Assembly (NCBI GenBank): GCA_021775315.1
Contig: JAJFIC010000093.1
Span: 1 to 64,000 of the forward strand
Origin: Paracoccaceae bacterium
Lineage (GTDB): Bacteria > Pseudomonadota > Alphaproteobacteria > Rhodobacterales > Rhodobacteraceae
Length of the DNA: 64,000 nt
Reading direction: 5' to 3'
Position numbers and translations under genes: made by a program. Every line of letters starts with the position of its first letter. Position 1 is the stretch's first letter. This document shows positions 40,108-50,748 of the stretch, piece after piece. The notes under the pieces were generated by a model, which saw only the letters and a list, made by a program, of their open reading frames with translations, was not told the DNA's origin and made no database searches.

Positions 40108-40428
40108 TCAGACGACTGTGTCGATCCATTCCTGCAAGGCCGCTTTCGGGGCCGCGCCGGTTTTGTTGGAATGCACTTCGCCGCCTTTGAACATGAACAA
40201 GGCCGGGATGCCGCGCACGCCCAATGTCATTGGCGAGTTGGGGTTGCTGTCGACGTCAACTTTGACGATTTTTACGCGACCGGCATAGGTATCGGACAGC
40301 TCTTCCAAAGCTGGGCCAATCATTTTGCAGGGTCCGCACCATTCGGCCCAGAAATCTACCAGAACCGGGATGTCCGAATTCTTGACTTCTTCGTCAAATG
40401 TTGCGTCGGTGACTGTTATTGTGGCCAT
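40108..40428 (-). CDS. trxA: Thioredoxin
   Basis: A 106-residue thioredoxin with W-C31-G-P-C34-K active site, V-D-V-D near residue 58 and the cis-proline loop G-I-P-A-L-F near 73. It reduces cytosolic disulfides and supplies ribonucleotide and PAPS reductases. ATG 40428 is preceded by GGAG at 8 bases; a longer frame upstream is not family-like. It is 65 bp downstream of addA and is followed by a strong terminator. Confidence 0.98.
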   Translation of the reverse strand: MATITVTDATFDEEVKNSDIPVLVDFWAEWCGPCKMIGPALEELSDTYAGRVKIVKVDVDSNPNSPMTLGVRGIPALFMFKGGEVHSNKTGAAPKAALQEWIDTVV

Positions 40429-40493
40429 TTTACGGGCTCCTGAATGGGTGGGTATGTCGCTGATCGACAACCTAGGTGCGACCCCGGTGATCG

Positions 40494-43400
40494 TCAAGAC
40501 GCAGGGGCATTTTCAAACGCTTGTGTCACAGTCTCGTGTGCCAATGGCATAAGTGTGCCGGTCTTTGTCCAAAGGATTGCGGTCTCGATCTGATGGTCCG
40601 GGTAAATCTGCGCCAGCGCTGTCGCATAGGCCCCCATCTGTCGCAACACACCCTCGGGAACCAAATCAGGTGTCGTTGGAACAACCGCGTTGGATTTGAA
40701 ATCGACCGCCAGAACACGGTTGTCAGACACTGCTAGCCGGTCAATCACGCCATCCATTTTCTGCCCCTTCAGGTCGGCGGTGGTTTTAACTTCGGCCAGG
40801 GTTCCGGGCGCGAAAATCATTGCCAGATCAGGGTTGGACAATATTTGCGAAGCTTCTGCCAGCAACAGGGCCGCTTCTGCTGCGTCGGTAGGATCTGCGT
40901 CCGCGCGCAAGATCAAAGGCGCAAGTCGTGGCCAGTCGGCAGGATCAGACCCGGCCAGATGTTCCAGCAACGCATGGATTTGCCGCCCGCGACGCAGCGC
41001 GGCCGCCTCGTCCAGACCGTCTGCGCCACCATCGACCACCTTTGCGCCACCCAGATCTGACGGGTTAAGGCGGCTGGGCTTGTCCGCAGTCTTTGGCGCA
41101 GGTGCGCGCGCCCAATCGGGCAGCGTCGTAATCTGCTCAGCCGTCTTTGGGGCATCAGCCATCGGCGTACCTTGCCAGCCCAAAGGTTCAAACCGCTGAA
41201 TGGCCTGCCCTTGAAAGACCGCGTCTTGCCCGCCCGCCTGTTCAAGCCCGGCCTCGACATGCATGTACCAGCTTTCGCCAGCTTCGCCTTTGGTGCCTGA
41301 CCCGCAGACGATCAGCCAGTTTTCCGCCCGCGTCATCGCAACATATAACAACCGCATCCGTTCGCGTTCCTGAAACTGTTTTCGCGCCTCCAACGCGTCT
41401 TTCATCACGGGCGGACTGTCGTCGCGGTTGGTTTTCCAAACGGCTTGTTCATTTTCCAGTCGCAGGATTTCACCCGATTGGGGCGGTCTGCGCTTGGCGG
41501 TGTCCGGCAGAATAACGATGGGCGATTCCAATCCTTTCGCGCCGTGGACCGTCATCACCCTGATCTCGCTTGACTGAGTGTCCATCTGACGCTTGATGTC
41601 GCTTTCATCGGTGGCGATCCAGCCCAGAAACCCGGTCAGGCTGGGCGGTTCCATCTGTTCATATTGCAAGGCTTGGGTCAGCAAAGCGTCAATGCCATCC
41701 TCGGCCTCGTGACCCAGTCGGGCAATCAGAAACTCGCGGCCTTTATGTCCGGTCAGGATACGTTCCAGCAACTCATAAGGGCGCAGAAAATCGGCTTGTT
41801 TCAACAAAGCGTTCAATTCGTCAAAGACTTGGCGGTAGGTGTCTTTCTGACGTCGCAATTCCTGCCAAAGCGAACCCTTGCGGCCATGTGCGAGGCGAAA
41901 CAGGTCTTGTTCCGTCAGCCGAAACAAAGGCGAGTGCAGCGCGGCGGCAAGGGAAAGATCATCCTCGGGCGTTGTCATAAACGATAAAAGTGCGGTCAGA
42001 TCCCGCACGGCCAATTCGCCCCCGATTTTCAGGCGGTCGGCCCCTGCCACTGGCAGGCCGCGATCCTTGAGGGCGCGGATGATTTCGTGAAATACGTCCG
42101 ACCGGCGCTGAACCAGTATCAGGAAATCCCCCGGCGCGATCAGGCGCGTGCCTTTGGTGGTCGGGATCGTTTGTTTGTCGTCCAAAAGACCCTTGATCGC
42201 ATCCGCAACCTGCGCTGCCAGTTTTAGCGCCGGATCGTCAGGCAACGGCATATCAAGTGGTTCATGCCAAACCGGCCGTTCCGTCGCCTCGGGCTTGTCC
42301 AGAAACGGCCACAGATCAACACGACCGGGCAGGTTTGGGTGAAAGGCGCGGTGGGTCACTTCGGATGTCAAATCCGCGCCCATTTCGTTTTTGACGACCA
42401 TATCAACCAGCCGCAAAACCGCCCCGGCAGAGCGGAACGAGAACAATAATTCACGCCGGTTCAGGTGACGCTCGGCCTCTGCCAGACGGGCCTCAAAATG
42501 ATCCCGCATCCGGGCGAATGCGGCGGGATCGGCCCCCTGAAAGGAATAAATCGACTGTTTTTCATCGCCAACCACAAACAGCGTTCGGTTAATCGCGCGC
42601 GCGCCTTGGCCTGCCAAAAACTCTTCGGCCAGACGGGCGATGACGGCCCATTGTTCCGGGCTGGTATCCTGTGCTTCGTCCACCAGAATGTGGTCGATCC
42701 CACCATCAAGTTTGAACAAAACCCACTGCGCCATCGAACTTTCTGTCAGCAATCCACGGGCCTTTAGGATCAGATCGTCAAAATCCAGCCAGCCATGCAC
42801 CTGTTTTGCCCGGTCATATTCCGGCAGAAAAATCTGCGCGAACCGGTGCAGGGCCAGCGTTTTGCGCACAGCCGCAAGCGTCAGCAGGCTGGCCTTGGCC
42901 GCACAAACACGATCCATCAGCGCGATCATGTCGGGCATCAAATCGCCCAGACCTTCGGCCGCTTTTTTGGTTATGGCAGAGGCGTATTTTGGCGTGTGAA
43001 TATTGTCGCCTGACTTGTACAAAAACACGTCGACCAGCGTGTCCAGGTCGCTTTGGCTTGGGTTGGTCAGGTTCAGGCTGCCAAGCTTGGTCGCAAGGGT
43101 TTGCATGGTGCTGGTGAAGGTGTGTAGCACGGGCAGGCAGGCAGCAAACAATGCGGCCTCAGTTCCATCAAACGCGATCAAGGGTGCGTCGGTTTCGGAA
43201 AAACCAGCTGGCAGGTCGAACCCAGCCCAGATTTCCGCCTCTGGCACAAAGGGCAGAAAGGCATCCCTGTTGCGCGCGATTTCACTGGCCAGTTTGTCGG
43301 GGTCATCGCCCGACAAATAGCGCGCCATGCCATCAAACGCGACCGGATTGGGCACATCGGCCAGCGTGTCAAGAATATCGGCACGCAGTTTTTTGCCGCT

Positions 43401-43868
43401 GCGATCATCGATTTCCTGAAATTGAGGGGACACCCCCGCCTCAAGCGGGAACCGTCGCAACAGGGCGGCGCAAAACGAATGGATCGTCTGGATTTTCAAG
43501 CCACCGGGGGTTTCCAGCGCACTGGCAAACAGGGTGCGCGCATGGCTCAGGAATGCCCCATCCAGTTCAGCGGCATTCAACCCCAGATCGCCCAACTGTT
43601 GCCTAAGGTCAGTATCGCCCAGCATCGCCCAATTGCCCAGCCGATCAAACAATTGGTTTTGCATGTTTGACGCGGCGGCCTTGGTATAGGTCAGGCACAG
43701 AATTTTCTGTGGCGGCACGTTTTGCAACAACAACCGCGCCACCCTGTCCGTCAGAACACGGGTCTTGCCAGAGCCTGCATTGGCTGACACCCAAGTTGAA
43801 TTGGCAGGATCAGCGGCACGGATTTGGGCGCGGGTGGCATCGTCGGTTTGGTTGACTGACTGGGTCAC
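40494..43868 (-). CDS. addA: Helicase-nuclease AddA (double-strand-break repair)
   Basis: AddA is the UvrD-type 3-to-5 helicase and nuclease of the AddAB complex, which resects double-strand ends for RecA loading. GTG 43868 overlaps the addB stop (GTGA) and has GAGGA 7 bases upstream, giving 1124 residues. Walker A is S-A-N-A-G-S-G-K-T near residue 28, Walker [12 protein letters not shown] near 390, helicase motif [11 protein letters not shown] near 760, and the C-terminal RecB-like nuclease motif L-A-V-D-F-K-S-N near 1070. Confidence 0.97.
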   Translation of the reverse strand: MTQSVNQTDDATRAQIRAADPANSTWVSANAGSGKTRVLTDRVARLLLQNVPPQKILCLTYTKAAASNMQNQLFDRLGNWAMLGDTDLRQQLGDLGLNAAELDGAFLSHARTLFASALETPGGLKIQTIHSFCAALLRRFPLEAGVSPQFQEIDDRSGKKLRADILDTLADVPNPVAFDGMARYLSGDDPDKLASEIARNRDAFLPFVPEAEIWAGFDLPAGFSETDAPLIAFDGTEAALFAACLPVLHTFTSTMQTLATKLGSLNLTNPSQSDLDTLVDVFLYKSGDNIHTPKYASAITKKAAEGLGDLMPDMIALMDRVCAAKASLLTLAAVRKTLALHRFAQIFLPEYDRAKQVHGWLDFDDLILKARGLLTESSMAQWVLFKLDGGIDHILVDEAQDTSPEQWAVIARLAEEFLAGQGARAINRTLFVVGDEKQSIYSFQGADPAAFARMRDHFEARLAEAERHLNRRELLFSFRSAGAVLRLVDMVVKNEMGADLTSEVTHRAFHPNLPGRVDLWPFLDKPEATERPVWHEPLDMPLPDDPALKLAAQVADAIKGLLDDKQTIPTTKGTRLIAPGDFLILVQRRSDVFHEIIRALKDRGLPVAGADRLKIGGELAVRDLTALLSFMTTPEDDLSLAAALHSPLFRLTEQDLFRLAHGRKGSLWQELRRQKDTYRQVFDELNALLKQADFLRPYELLERILTGHKGREFLIARLGHEAEDGIDALLTQALQYEQMEPPSLTGFLGWIATDESDIKRQMDTQSSEIRVMTVHGAKGLESPIVILPDTAKRRPPQSGEILRLENEQAVWKTNRDDSPPVMKDALEARKQFQERERMRLLYVAMTRAENWLIVCGSGTKGEAGESWYMHVEAGLEQAGGQDAVFQGQAIQRFEPLGWQGTPMADAPKTAEQITTLPDWARAPAPKTADKPSRLNPSDLGGAKVVDGGADGLDEAAALRRGRQIHALLEHLAGSDPADWPRLAPLILRADADPTDAAEAALLLAEASQILSNPDLAMIFAPGTLAEVKTTADLKGQKMDGVIDRLAVSDNRVLAVDFKSNAVVPTTPDLVPEGVLRQMGAYATALAQIYPDHQIETAILWTKTGTLMPLAHETVTQAFENAPAS

Positions 43869-46813
43869 GATATATCCTCGCCCGTAGCGGCGTCGCTGTC
43901 TTCCCATTCGCCAAACCGCGACAGGTGATCATAATCCGACTGATCGCTGCGTTTTTCCATGCGGGCGCGGGCGGTATAGCCCATGTCGGGTTTTTGGTAG
44001 GCGCGGATCAGGTTTCGCAACCCTTCCCACGCGTCATTGATCTGGTCGTCAGATATGTCTACGGCAAAGACTTTGTTGGCGCTGCCCAGCCCGATATATT
44101 CAAGCCCGGCTATGTCGGCAGGATCAAAACCATCAAAGCCACCACGTTCAGCCATTGCGGCCTCAAGAGGCAATTGTTTGTCGAAATGTTCAATCTGGCC
44201 TTTGGTTGGGAGCGTGCCGGTTTTGTAGTCATAAATGACCAGCTTGCCATCCGGGGTGCGGTCGATCCGGTCGGCCTTGCCCACCAGCGTAAAGGCCGGT
44301 TCGGCCATGTCCACCTTGCCCCAGGTTTCAAAACCGACCGCCTTGGCCCGGTCGCGTCTATGTGCTTCGGTTTCGACAAACCAATTGGCAACCCGGCCAA
44401 GCCGCGCCAGCCACAATCGGCGGGTGGCAGGCCACGGGGCTTGTTGCGCAAAAATCTGTTCGGCAAGGTCCAGCATTTGCTGTGCTGCATCATCCGGCAG
44501 GGCGGCAAGTGTGTTTTGCACGAATTTTTCCAACACTTCATGCAAGGCCTGCCCGCGCAACATCGCGTCGGGTTCACGGCGGATCGGTTCAAGCTTGCGC
44601 AGCTTCAAAACATTGCGCGCATAGATCGCATAGGGGTCGCGGATCAGGGTTTTGATCTGCGTCACCGACAGTTTTTGCGGGCGCGCGGCAAGCGGCGGGC
44701 GTGGCGATGGGCGGCTGGCAGGCGTCAGGCGGACTTGCGGAATTTCAAGCGCGGTCGCAAGGTTCAGCCAGCGTTGACCAGCGGCCTCCATCCGCTCAAG
44801 TGATTGCGCACCATCAGGCCCCAACCCCGACAGCAGGTTCGTCAGCCGGATCAGCCACCGGGACGCAACAGTTGGTGCATCCGCATCGCGAACAGATCGC
44901 GAAAGCATTACCTCGGGCGCGGTAATGGCTTGCTGGAAATCATGCGCCGACAGCCCGATACGGCGTTCTGGCAGCAACAGATCGACCATGACCCGCATAG
45001 GACGGCTTAGCCATGGATCGGGCGCGGGCAGGCTGGGCCATGTTCCGTCGTTCAACCCGCCAAGGATGACAAGATCGGCGCCCTGCACCCGCGCTTCGAG
45101 AGTGCCCCAGATCGTGATGTCAGGATGCACGGCGATCGCTTCGCGCACCTCGGCCCGGTTCAGCACGGACCGGAACAGGGCGCAATATTCGACCACCGAC
45201 AAGATGCCCCCCGCATCAGCGTTTTCTTGCAACTCGGCAAACACGCTTGCGGCTTTGATACCCGCCGGTTTCAACCAAAGCTCGCTTTCGCCCTCTCCGG
45301 GGTTGGGGCCAGCGGCCAGGTTTTCGGCCAGTTGCCGGTGATCTGTCAGGTGTTCGGCCAGCGGTTTAAGCTTGGTGATCTTGGGCCGCTCAAAGCACGA
45401 TTTCAGCCAATCGACCCAGTCAACCGCGCCGGTGTCAGTTTCGCGACCTTCGGCCCAGACCTGAATGGCGGCGAAATCCGGAAAAGGCGGACCGCCGCGC
45501 AGGATTTCAAGCTCTAGATCACGACTTCGCAACAAATGTTGGTTGCGATCCTCGCCCGCTGAATGGGTCAGTGGATGCTTAAGCAGGATCAACAACGCCT
45601 CTGAGGTCAGCCTTTCACTGGGCAGCGTGCTGACAAGGCGCAGGAAAACCCCCGGCGGGGTTAACGGCAATGGTCGCCCGGCGCTGTCATCTGGCAGGAT
45701 ATTCCAGCGTTCCAACGCGGCCGTGACGGCGCGGGTTAGTTGGCGGTCTGGTGTAATCAGGGTCGCCTTTCGACCGTCCTCGGCAGCTTGCCGCAGACAC
45801 AGCGCGATTGCCAATGCCTCCATCCGTTGCGAGTGGGCTTTTAGCAGGCTCATGCCCGTGGTCGCCTCGGCCATACTGCCAAGGGCCGGGCCTTCGGTTA
45901 GCCATTGATCGGTGACAGGTGCAGGCCGCATCGCAAGCGAAACCAGCCGATTGCGGGCCGCATGTGCGGGCGTCGCACCCGACCAGTTTTCAACCTGATC
46001 GCCGCGTAATTCCAGTGCGTGGATGAATTTCGCCAGCCCCGCCTGTGGATGATCGGCGCTGGTTGCAGGGTCAAGCAGCGCGTCAAACACGTGGTCAGGC
46101 TGGTCGAAATCAAACCCTGGCAGCACCACGGCGCCTTGCGGCAATCGCGCCACGGTTTGCATAAACAAGGCCGTCGCACCGCGCGAACCGGTCGAGCCCA
46201 TGACGATAACAGGGTGATCGGGCGGGGTGATCGCCCAGAGCCGCGCCAAATGTTCGACCACCAGTCTTTGCCGGGTTTCAGCATCAGGTTCTGAGGTGTC
46301 TTCAAAAAACGGTGCCAGAATATTCAGGAATTTCAGTGACCTGTCCCAATGTGCGGCATGCCCATCGGCCAAATCCAGATTTTGCAAGGCGGCGGTCGAC
46401 ACAGCCTCGCCATGCATTTCATCCATCAGATTGGCCAGCGAATCGGCCAAATCGAAAATCGCCGTACGCGGTGCCAGATCAGGTTCTTTGTCGAGCAGGG
46501 CGGCAATGATCTGCCCCAATTCCAATCGCCGCCGCAGGGGTGAAATTGACGGCGGAATATCGGCGCAAAGCACGGGGTCCTTGGCCAAATCGGTGATCAC
46601 ACGGATGCGCGGCAGAAAACCGGGCGGACCATCAATCAAAAGGTCATGCAGCCGTCGTTCGGTGCGGCGCGTGTTCACAAAAACCTCGACCTTCGCCAGC
46701 GCTTCGGGCGGCTGATCTGCCAATCTGGATTTCAACCCCGCTAAAAACGCGGTTGAAAAATCACATCCCAGCGGCAGGGCAAAGCAACGTGGGGACTCCG
46801 TCGGTTCAAACAT
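43865..46813 (-). CDS. addB: AddB subunit of the AddAB helicase-nuclease (alphaproteobacterial type)
   Basis: At 982 residues this is the alphaproteobacterial AddB form. The Walker-A-like position near residues 13-23 (L-P-L-G-C-D-F-S-T-A-F) lacks the Gly-Lys-Thr needed for ATP hydrolysis, so AddA is the likely motor. The C-terminal RecB-like nuclease domain keeps Y-D-Y-K-T-G near residue 880. I do not see the four-cysteine Fe-S set found around this domain in the Bacillus subtilis protein. It overlaps murU by 8 bases upstream and addA by 4 downstream. Confidence 0.95.
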   Translation of the reverse strand: MFEPTESPRCFALPLGCDFSTAFLAGLKSRLADQPPEALAKVEVFVNTRRTERRLHDLLIDGPPGFLPRIRVITDLAKDPVLCADIPPSISPLRRRLELGQIIAALLDKEPDLAPRTAIFDLADSLANLMDEMHGEAVSTAALQNLDLADGHAAHWDRSLKFLNILAPFFEDTSEPDAETRQRLVVEHLARLWAITPPDHPVIVMGSTGSRGATALFMQTVARLPQGAVVLPGFDFDQPDHVFDALLDPATSADHPQAGLAKFIHALELRGDQVENWSGATPAHAARNRLVSLAMRPAPVTDQWLTEGPALGSMAEATTGMSLLKAHSQRMEALAIALCLRQAAEDGRKATLITPDRQLTRAVTAALERWNILPDDSAGRPLPLTPPGVFLRLVSTLPSERLTSEALLILLKHPLTHSAGEDRNQHLLRSRDLELEILRGGPPFPDFAAIQVWAEGRETDTGAVDWVDWLKSCFERPKITKLKPLAEHLTDHRQLAENLAAGPNPGEGESELWLKPAGIKAASVFAELQENADAGGILSVVEYCALFRSVLNRAEVREAIAVHPDITIWGTLEARVQGADLVILGGLNDGTWPSLPAPDPWLSRPMRVMVDLLLPERRIGLSAHDFQQAITAPEVMLSRSVRDADAPTVASRWLIRLTNLLSGLGPDGAQSLERMEAAGQRWLNLATALEIPQVRLTPASRPSPRPPLAARPQKLSVTQIKTLIRDPYAIYARNVLKLRKLEPIRREPDAMLRGQALHEVLEKFVQNTLAALPDDAAQQMLDLAEQIFAQQAPWPATRRLWLARLGRVANWFVETEAHRRDRAKAVGFETWGKVDMAEPAFTLVGKADRIDRTPDGKLVIYDYKTGTLPTKGQIEHFDKQLPLEAAMAERGGFDGFDPADIAGLEYIGLGSANKVFAVDISDDQINDAWEGLRNLIRAYQKPDMGYTARARMEKRSDQSDYDHLSRFGEWEDSDAATGEDIS

Positions 46814-47513
46814 TTTTGTCCCCCTTCAGCATGGTTTCCGCCAGATCAATGCCTTGCGGTGTGCCAACGTCTATCCATTTGCCTGCATGTTCAGATCCGA
46901 AAAGTTGCCCCATTGCGATCATTTTGTCCCAGACCAGATTAAACGAAAACCGCGCCTCCGCCACGTTGCGGACCTGCCCGGTTCGCAGGATTTGCGCCCC
47001 GGTATAGACGTAAGGTATTCCATCACCATCGCGAAACCGGGTCAGGCGACCGTCACGATCCATGCTGAAATCACCCCGCCCGCTATGGCCTATTGCGCGA
47101 TCAAGCGGCACGACTGACAACAAGGCCTGCATCCTGCCCGGTTGCCAGTCACGCCGCAAAGTCGTCAAAGGGTTCGGGCCAACCCAAAGGGCATCAGAAT
47201 TCAGCGTAAACAGCGGGTCATGCCCAAGAATTTGCAGGGCGAGTTTTAGCCCGCCACCGGTTTCCAGCGCTTCGCCTTCTTCCAGTGAAATGTCGATTTC
47301 GGGGCGGTTTTGCAGGTGCTGCACGATCAGATGTGCAAGGTAATGCGCATTGACCAGTTTTCGCGAAATTCCAGCCGCATCAGCCAGTTCAATTGCATAA
47401 TCCAGCAGGGGTTTTCCAGCAACAGGGATCAGCGGTTTTGGCAAATCTCGGGTTAAATCGCCCATTCTGGTGCCGTGGCCGGCTGCAAAAATCATCACCG
47501 AATTCGGGTTCAT
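46806..47513 (-). CDS. murU: MurU-like nucleotidyltransferase (MurNAc-1-phosphate uridylyltransferase)
   Basis: A 235-residue NTP-transferase with the signature F-A-A-G-H-G-T-R-M-G near residue 9 and L-P-K-P-L-I-P-V-A-G-K-P-L near 23; the metal-site region L-N-S-D-A near 103 and G-T-P near 219 complete the fold. The direct neighbour is an AmgK-like kinase, which together with MurU forms the anabolic recycling route MurNAc to UDP-MurNAc known from Pseudomonas, so this assignment is better supported than a generic sugar nucleotidyltransferase. Overlaps the kinase gene by 4 bases and addB by 8. Confidence 0.88.
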   Translation of the reverse strand: MNPNSVMIFAAGHGTRMGDLTRDLPKPLIPVAGKPLLDYAIELADAAGISRKLVNAHYLAHLIVQHLQNRPEIDISLEEGEALETGGGLKLALQILGHDPLFTLNSDALWVGPNPLTTLRRDWQPGRMQALLSVVPLDRAIGHSGRGDFSMDRDGRLTRFRDGDGIPYVYTGAQILRTGQVRNVAEARFSFNLVWDKMIAMGQLFGSEHAGKWIDVGTPQGIDLAETMLKGDKNV

Positions 47514-48526
47514 GCATCACCTGCTGCTATACGCGCCAAAATGGCAGGCTCTGGCGCGGGCACATGGCGATCCATGAAGATTTTTAGGGCGTGCAACGAC
47601 GGATGCCGCAAGTCGTTTTGCAGATGCGCCCAGACGCGCGGGATAAGATCGACATAACTGGTTTTGCCGTCGCGCCGACATAGCCGGACAAAAATGCCAA
47701 TGATCTTAAGGTTTCGTTGCGCGCCAAGAGTGGCATAAGCTTGGCGAAACGCTGCCGGGTCCAGATCCGAGCCATCAAGATACCAAGCGATCATGCTGGC
47801 TTGCAGATCCACGGTCGTGTCCCGACGGGCGTCTTCAAGCAGCGACACAAGATCATAGGACGGATGGCCCAGCAGCGCGTCCTGAAAATCAAGCTGGCCG
47901 ACCCGCGCGTGGCCTTTGCGGTCCGGCAACCATAGCAGGTTTTCCGCGTGATAATCGCGTAGAACGCAAACAGTTTGATCGCTGACAAGGCCTGCACATG
48001 CGTCGCGTATCAACGACACAAATTCAGCCCGCAACGCAGTCGGCGTCGCAATTCCAGTGGCGGCGGGCAGGTACCAATCGGTCAAAAGACACGCCTCGCG
48101 TTCATAAACGTCCAGCGAATAGGGCGGCAGATCAGGTGGTGGAGGGGTTGCGTGCAAGGCCGTCAATGCGTCAACCGCGGCCTCGTACAATTTGGGTTCA
48201 AGTTGGCTTGAGTCGGCGCAAACACGGGCAAACAGGCTGTCGCCCAGATCCTCCATCAGGATCAAACCGTTCTGTTCATTCTGGGCGTAAAGTTTCGGTG
48301 CGCTAAACCCGGCATTCAGCAGGAAACGCGCGATTTTCAAGAATGGTCTGATATCTTCGCCCTGTTCGGGCGGCGCGTCCATCAGAACGGCGCAAAACGG
48401 ATGCTCGGGTCTTGTCAGTCGGTCGTATCGCCGCGCGGATGCGTCACCAGCCAGACTGGCCCGTTTGGCGTTTTGCCACCCGGCATCACGCAGAAAATCT
48501 GCAATTTGCGCCTGACGATCAGACAT
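47510..48526 (-). CDS. amgK: AmgK-like sugar kinase (MurNAc/GlcNAc anomeric kinase)
   Basis: A 338-residue aminoglycoside-phosphotransferase-fold protein: G-D-A-S-x-R-R-Y near residue 27, L-M-E-D-L-G-D near 90, the catalytic loop R-D-Y-H-A-E-N-L near 190 and Q-L-D-F-Q-D-A near 212. Its closest described relatives phosphorylate the anomeric position of MurNAc and GlcNAc for cell-wall recycling, which also bypasses fosfomycin in Pseudomonas; that phenotype is not shown here. Overlaps tsaE by 8 bases and murU by 4. Confidence 0.87.
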   Translation of the reverse strand: MSDRQAQIADFLRDAGWQNAKRASLAGDASARRYDRLTRPEHPFCAVLMDAPPEQGEDIRPFLKIARFLLNAGFSAPKLYAQNEQNGLILMEDLGDSLFARVCADSSQLEPKLYEAAVDALTALHATPPPPDLPPYSLDVYEREACLLTDWYLPAATGIATPTALRAEFVSLIRDACAGLVSDQTVCVLRDYHAENLLWLPDRKGHARVGQLDFQDALLGHPSYDLVSLLEDARRDTTVDLQASMIAWYLDGSDLDPAAFRQAYATLGAQRNLKIIGIFVRLCRRDGKTSYVDLIPRVWAHLQNDLRHPSLHALKIFMDRHVPAPEPAILARIAAGDA

Positions 48527-49043
48527 TGGCGGCGGCTTTGCTCAGGGCGGTTTGCATCCAGTTCCACGTTCCTGTCGGGGCCGAGGCCGTTAAATGTCGC
48601 CAATCAGCGTCGTCGCACAGCCCAAAGTCGAGCGATAGCGCGGATATCGGGGCCTCGCCGTTCAGGCGGTCCGGCCATTCCACAAGGCAAAGCGCGGTTT
48701 CAAACGCATCCAGAAGACCCAGTTCGGCCACTTCGTCAACGCTGGTCAGACGGTACAAATCGCTGTGCCAAATCTCAAGATCACCAGCCAGATAGGTTTG
48801 CACAAGGGTGAAAGTCGGTGATGGGATGTCTTCAACCGCGTCATGATCGGCCAGCAGGCCATGGATCAATGCGCGCGCGAAACAGCTTTTGCCAGCCCCG
48901 ATTGGCCCGGACAACAAAACCACATCGCCCGCCGCAAAACCCGACCGCAGGTTGTGCGCCAGTTCCGCCGTTTTGTCAGCATCGGTCAATGTCAGTTCGA
49001 CCGACCAACGTTTCTGATTTGATATAGCTGCCTGCAAAGTCAT
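48519..49043 (-). CDS. tsaE: tRNA t6A synthesis ATPase TsaE
   Basis: TsaE is the ATPase needed with TsaB and TsaD for N6-threonylcarbamoyladenosine at tRNA position 37. The 174-residue protein has Walker A S-G-P-I-G-A-G-K-S near residue 45, the S-P-T-F-T-L-V-Q-T-Y signature near 74 and L-V-E-W-P-D-R-L near 120. TsaD is encoded in this same window at 59988. It is 43 bp after the PAS-protein gene and overlaps amgK. Confidence 0.95.
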   Translation of the reverse strand: MTLQAAISNQKRWSVELTLTDADKTAELAHNLRSGFAAGDVVLLSGPIGAGKSCFARALIHGLLADHDAVEDIPSPTFTLVQTYLAGDLEIWHSDLYRLTSVDEVAELGLLDAFETALCLVEWPDRLNGEAPISALSLDFGLCDDADWRHLTASAPTGTWNWMQTALSKAAANV

Positions 49044-49086
49044 ACGGCATTTTGAACGCGCCTATCAGGCAACGCAAGCAGACAGT

Positions 49087-50682
49087 CTAGACCCCGGCCA
49101 AACTTTTCCGGCCTTCTTGGGGGTCTTTGCGCAATACCGACGGTGGGTTGGGGGTAAATTCGCACAGAATTGCGCCGCGCGACAATGGTCTGACCTCGAC
49201 CTCTAATTTCGCGCCGGTTTTCAGGCGCACCTGCCCGCCCCATTTGATGCGTTCGCGCGAATTGTCCGCGAATGCCAGAAGATCGCCCCAAACCCGGCTT
49301 GGCTCGCACGCGGATTGCCAGATACCGACCGCTTCAGTGACGGACATTTGCCCCAGCATTTCGCGAGGCTCGACCCCCCAAAGCGTTGAAAAACTGTCAT
49401 TGGACATGGTCAACTCGCCGCTTGCAGAAAACACGGCGATTGCGCCTGTAAGGCTGTCGAGTATCGACTGTCCGACCTCAAGTTCCGATCGAAACTGCCG
49501 TTGCAGGGAAATCGCCGAGGTGATGTCTTCAAACAAAAAAGCAACCGCGCCTTCAGGATGTGGGCGACCTGTGACTTTGTATGTCTGGCCGGTGGGCAGG
49601 GGCCAGTTTTCCTCATAAGTGCCATCCTCGGCCGCTTTTTCAAGCGCTGAGATCCGGTCGCGCCAGGTTTTGTAATTCTTTGGTTCAGGCACATGGCGGC
49701 ATTCCCGCAAACGGTCAAGAAACGCGGTCAGGGTTGGGCGCGCGGTCAGCCAGACAGGTTCAAGTGTGGTCAGATCCGCCAGCGCCGGGTTGAACAGCGC
49801 CAATTGCCGGTTACGGTCGAAAATCGCCAGACCTATTGGCAGATGTGCAAAGGTTTTGGTTAGGGTCTGAACGAAATTCCGCAAAGCCTGCTCCGCCTGC
49901 ACCACCGGATCGGCGTGGAACGCGAAATTCAGGCGTTGCTGGTCTTTGGATGGCATTGATTTCACCTCGAACCACAACGGCGCGCTGTTGCCGGGCAATG
50001 TAAGCGACCGCCGGGTTGGTGTTGTCTGGCCGACATCACTGGCCTCAAATATCACGCGATAAGGCGGTGAAAGTTCGGTCTGGCCCGGAAACACCGATTG
50101 CATCATATTCAGATAGGTCTGATTGGCCCATGTTATGCTGCCGTCAGTCGATTGCCGCCACGCCAGCATCGGTGACAGCTCTGCCACCTCGCGCAGTGTT
50201 GCCAATTCGCGAACCTGATCCTTTAGTGCCGCCTGTTCGACCGAAACCGGCGTCTGGTTTGACATCAGCGGTGCAATTTCGATCCTGATCCGGCCTTTTT
50301 CACACCGTCCGGTCAGCAGTTCGGCATTGTCCCCCGGCAGATCAAATTCGGTGTGATGTTCTGCCAGCGCGACCAACAGCGCCTTGGCACCGGGAAAGGT
50401 GCAGTTCAGTCGGCCCAGCAGCTTTTCCCAAACATCATTGCGATCAACCGGTGCGCCGACCAACAACAGCGCAGGCGGCGTCGCGTCGGTCAAAACCGTG
50501 TCTGTGAACACAAATATTGTCTTGTTTGGGATGTCTGCAAGGGCCGGGCCGGGCGCAGGTTTTGGCTGACCGTATTGCCTGCCAAGCAGAAAAACCGCCG
50601 TCAAAGCTGAAAACAAACTGATCGCCACCAAAAGCAGCCCGGTCAAAAAATCAAATGCCAAAGAGAGGCCTTTCCACATCAT
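49087..50682 (-). CDS. Membrane-anchored multi-PAS protein without a kinase domain
   Basis: Residues about 8-33 form a transmembrane helix. At least three PAS-like domains follow: one near 170-270 (S-P-M-L-A-W-R-x-S), one near 280-400 (L-P-I-G-L-A-I-F-D-R-N-R-Q-L-A-L-F-N-P-A) ending in a V-A-F-L-F-E-D-I-T link, and one near 410-520 (L-T-G-A-I-A-V-F-S-A-S-G-E). The protein stops after the third PAS at 531 residues: there is no H-box or ATPase, so it cannot itself be a histidine kinase. No ligand residues can be assigned. It sits between regB and tsaE, same strand. Confidence 0.8.
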   Translation of the reverse strand: MMWKGLSLAFDFLTGLLLVAISLFSALTAVFLLGRQYGQPKPAPGPALADIPNKTIFVFTDTVLTDATPPALLLVGAPVDRNDVWEKLLGRLNCTFPGAKALLVALAEHHTEFDLPGDNAELLTGRCEKGRIRIEIAPLMSNQTPVSVEQAALKDQVRELATLREVAELSPMLAWRQSTDGSITWANQTYLNMMQSVFPGQTELSPPYRVIFEASDVGQTTPTRRSLTLPGNSAPLWFEVKSMPSKDQQRLNFAFHADPVVQAEQALRNFVQTLTKTFAHLPIGLAIFDRNRQLALFNPALADLTTLEPVWLTARPTLTAFLDRLRECRHVPEPKNYKTWRDRISALEKAAEDGTYEENWPLPTGQTYKVTGRPHPEGAVAFLFEDITSAISLQRQFRSELEVGQSILDSLTGAIAVFSASGELTMSNDSFSTLWGVEPREMLGQMSVTEAVGIWQSACEPSRVWGDLLAFADNSRERIKWGGQVRLKTGAKLEVEVRPLSRGAILCEFTPNPPSVLRKDPQEGRKSLAGV

Positions 50683-50748
50683 AAAAGAGATTCGCGCCGA
50701 TGAGGGGGCGCGTTAATAACGGTTACCCGTCTGATGGTTAATGAAAGG

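Noticed and set aside
39221-40129. 302-residue open frame opposite folC
   Set aside because: Antisense shadow; it also runs across the trxA terminator.
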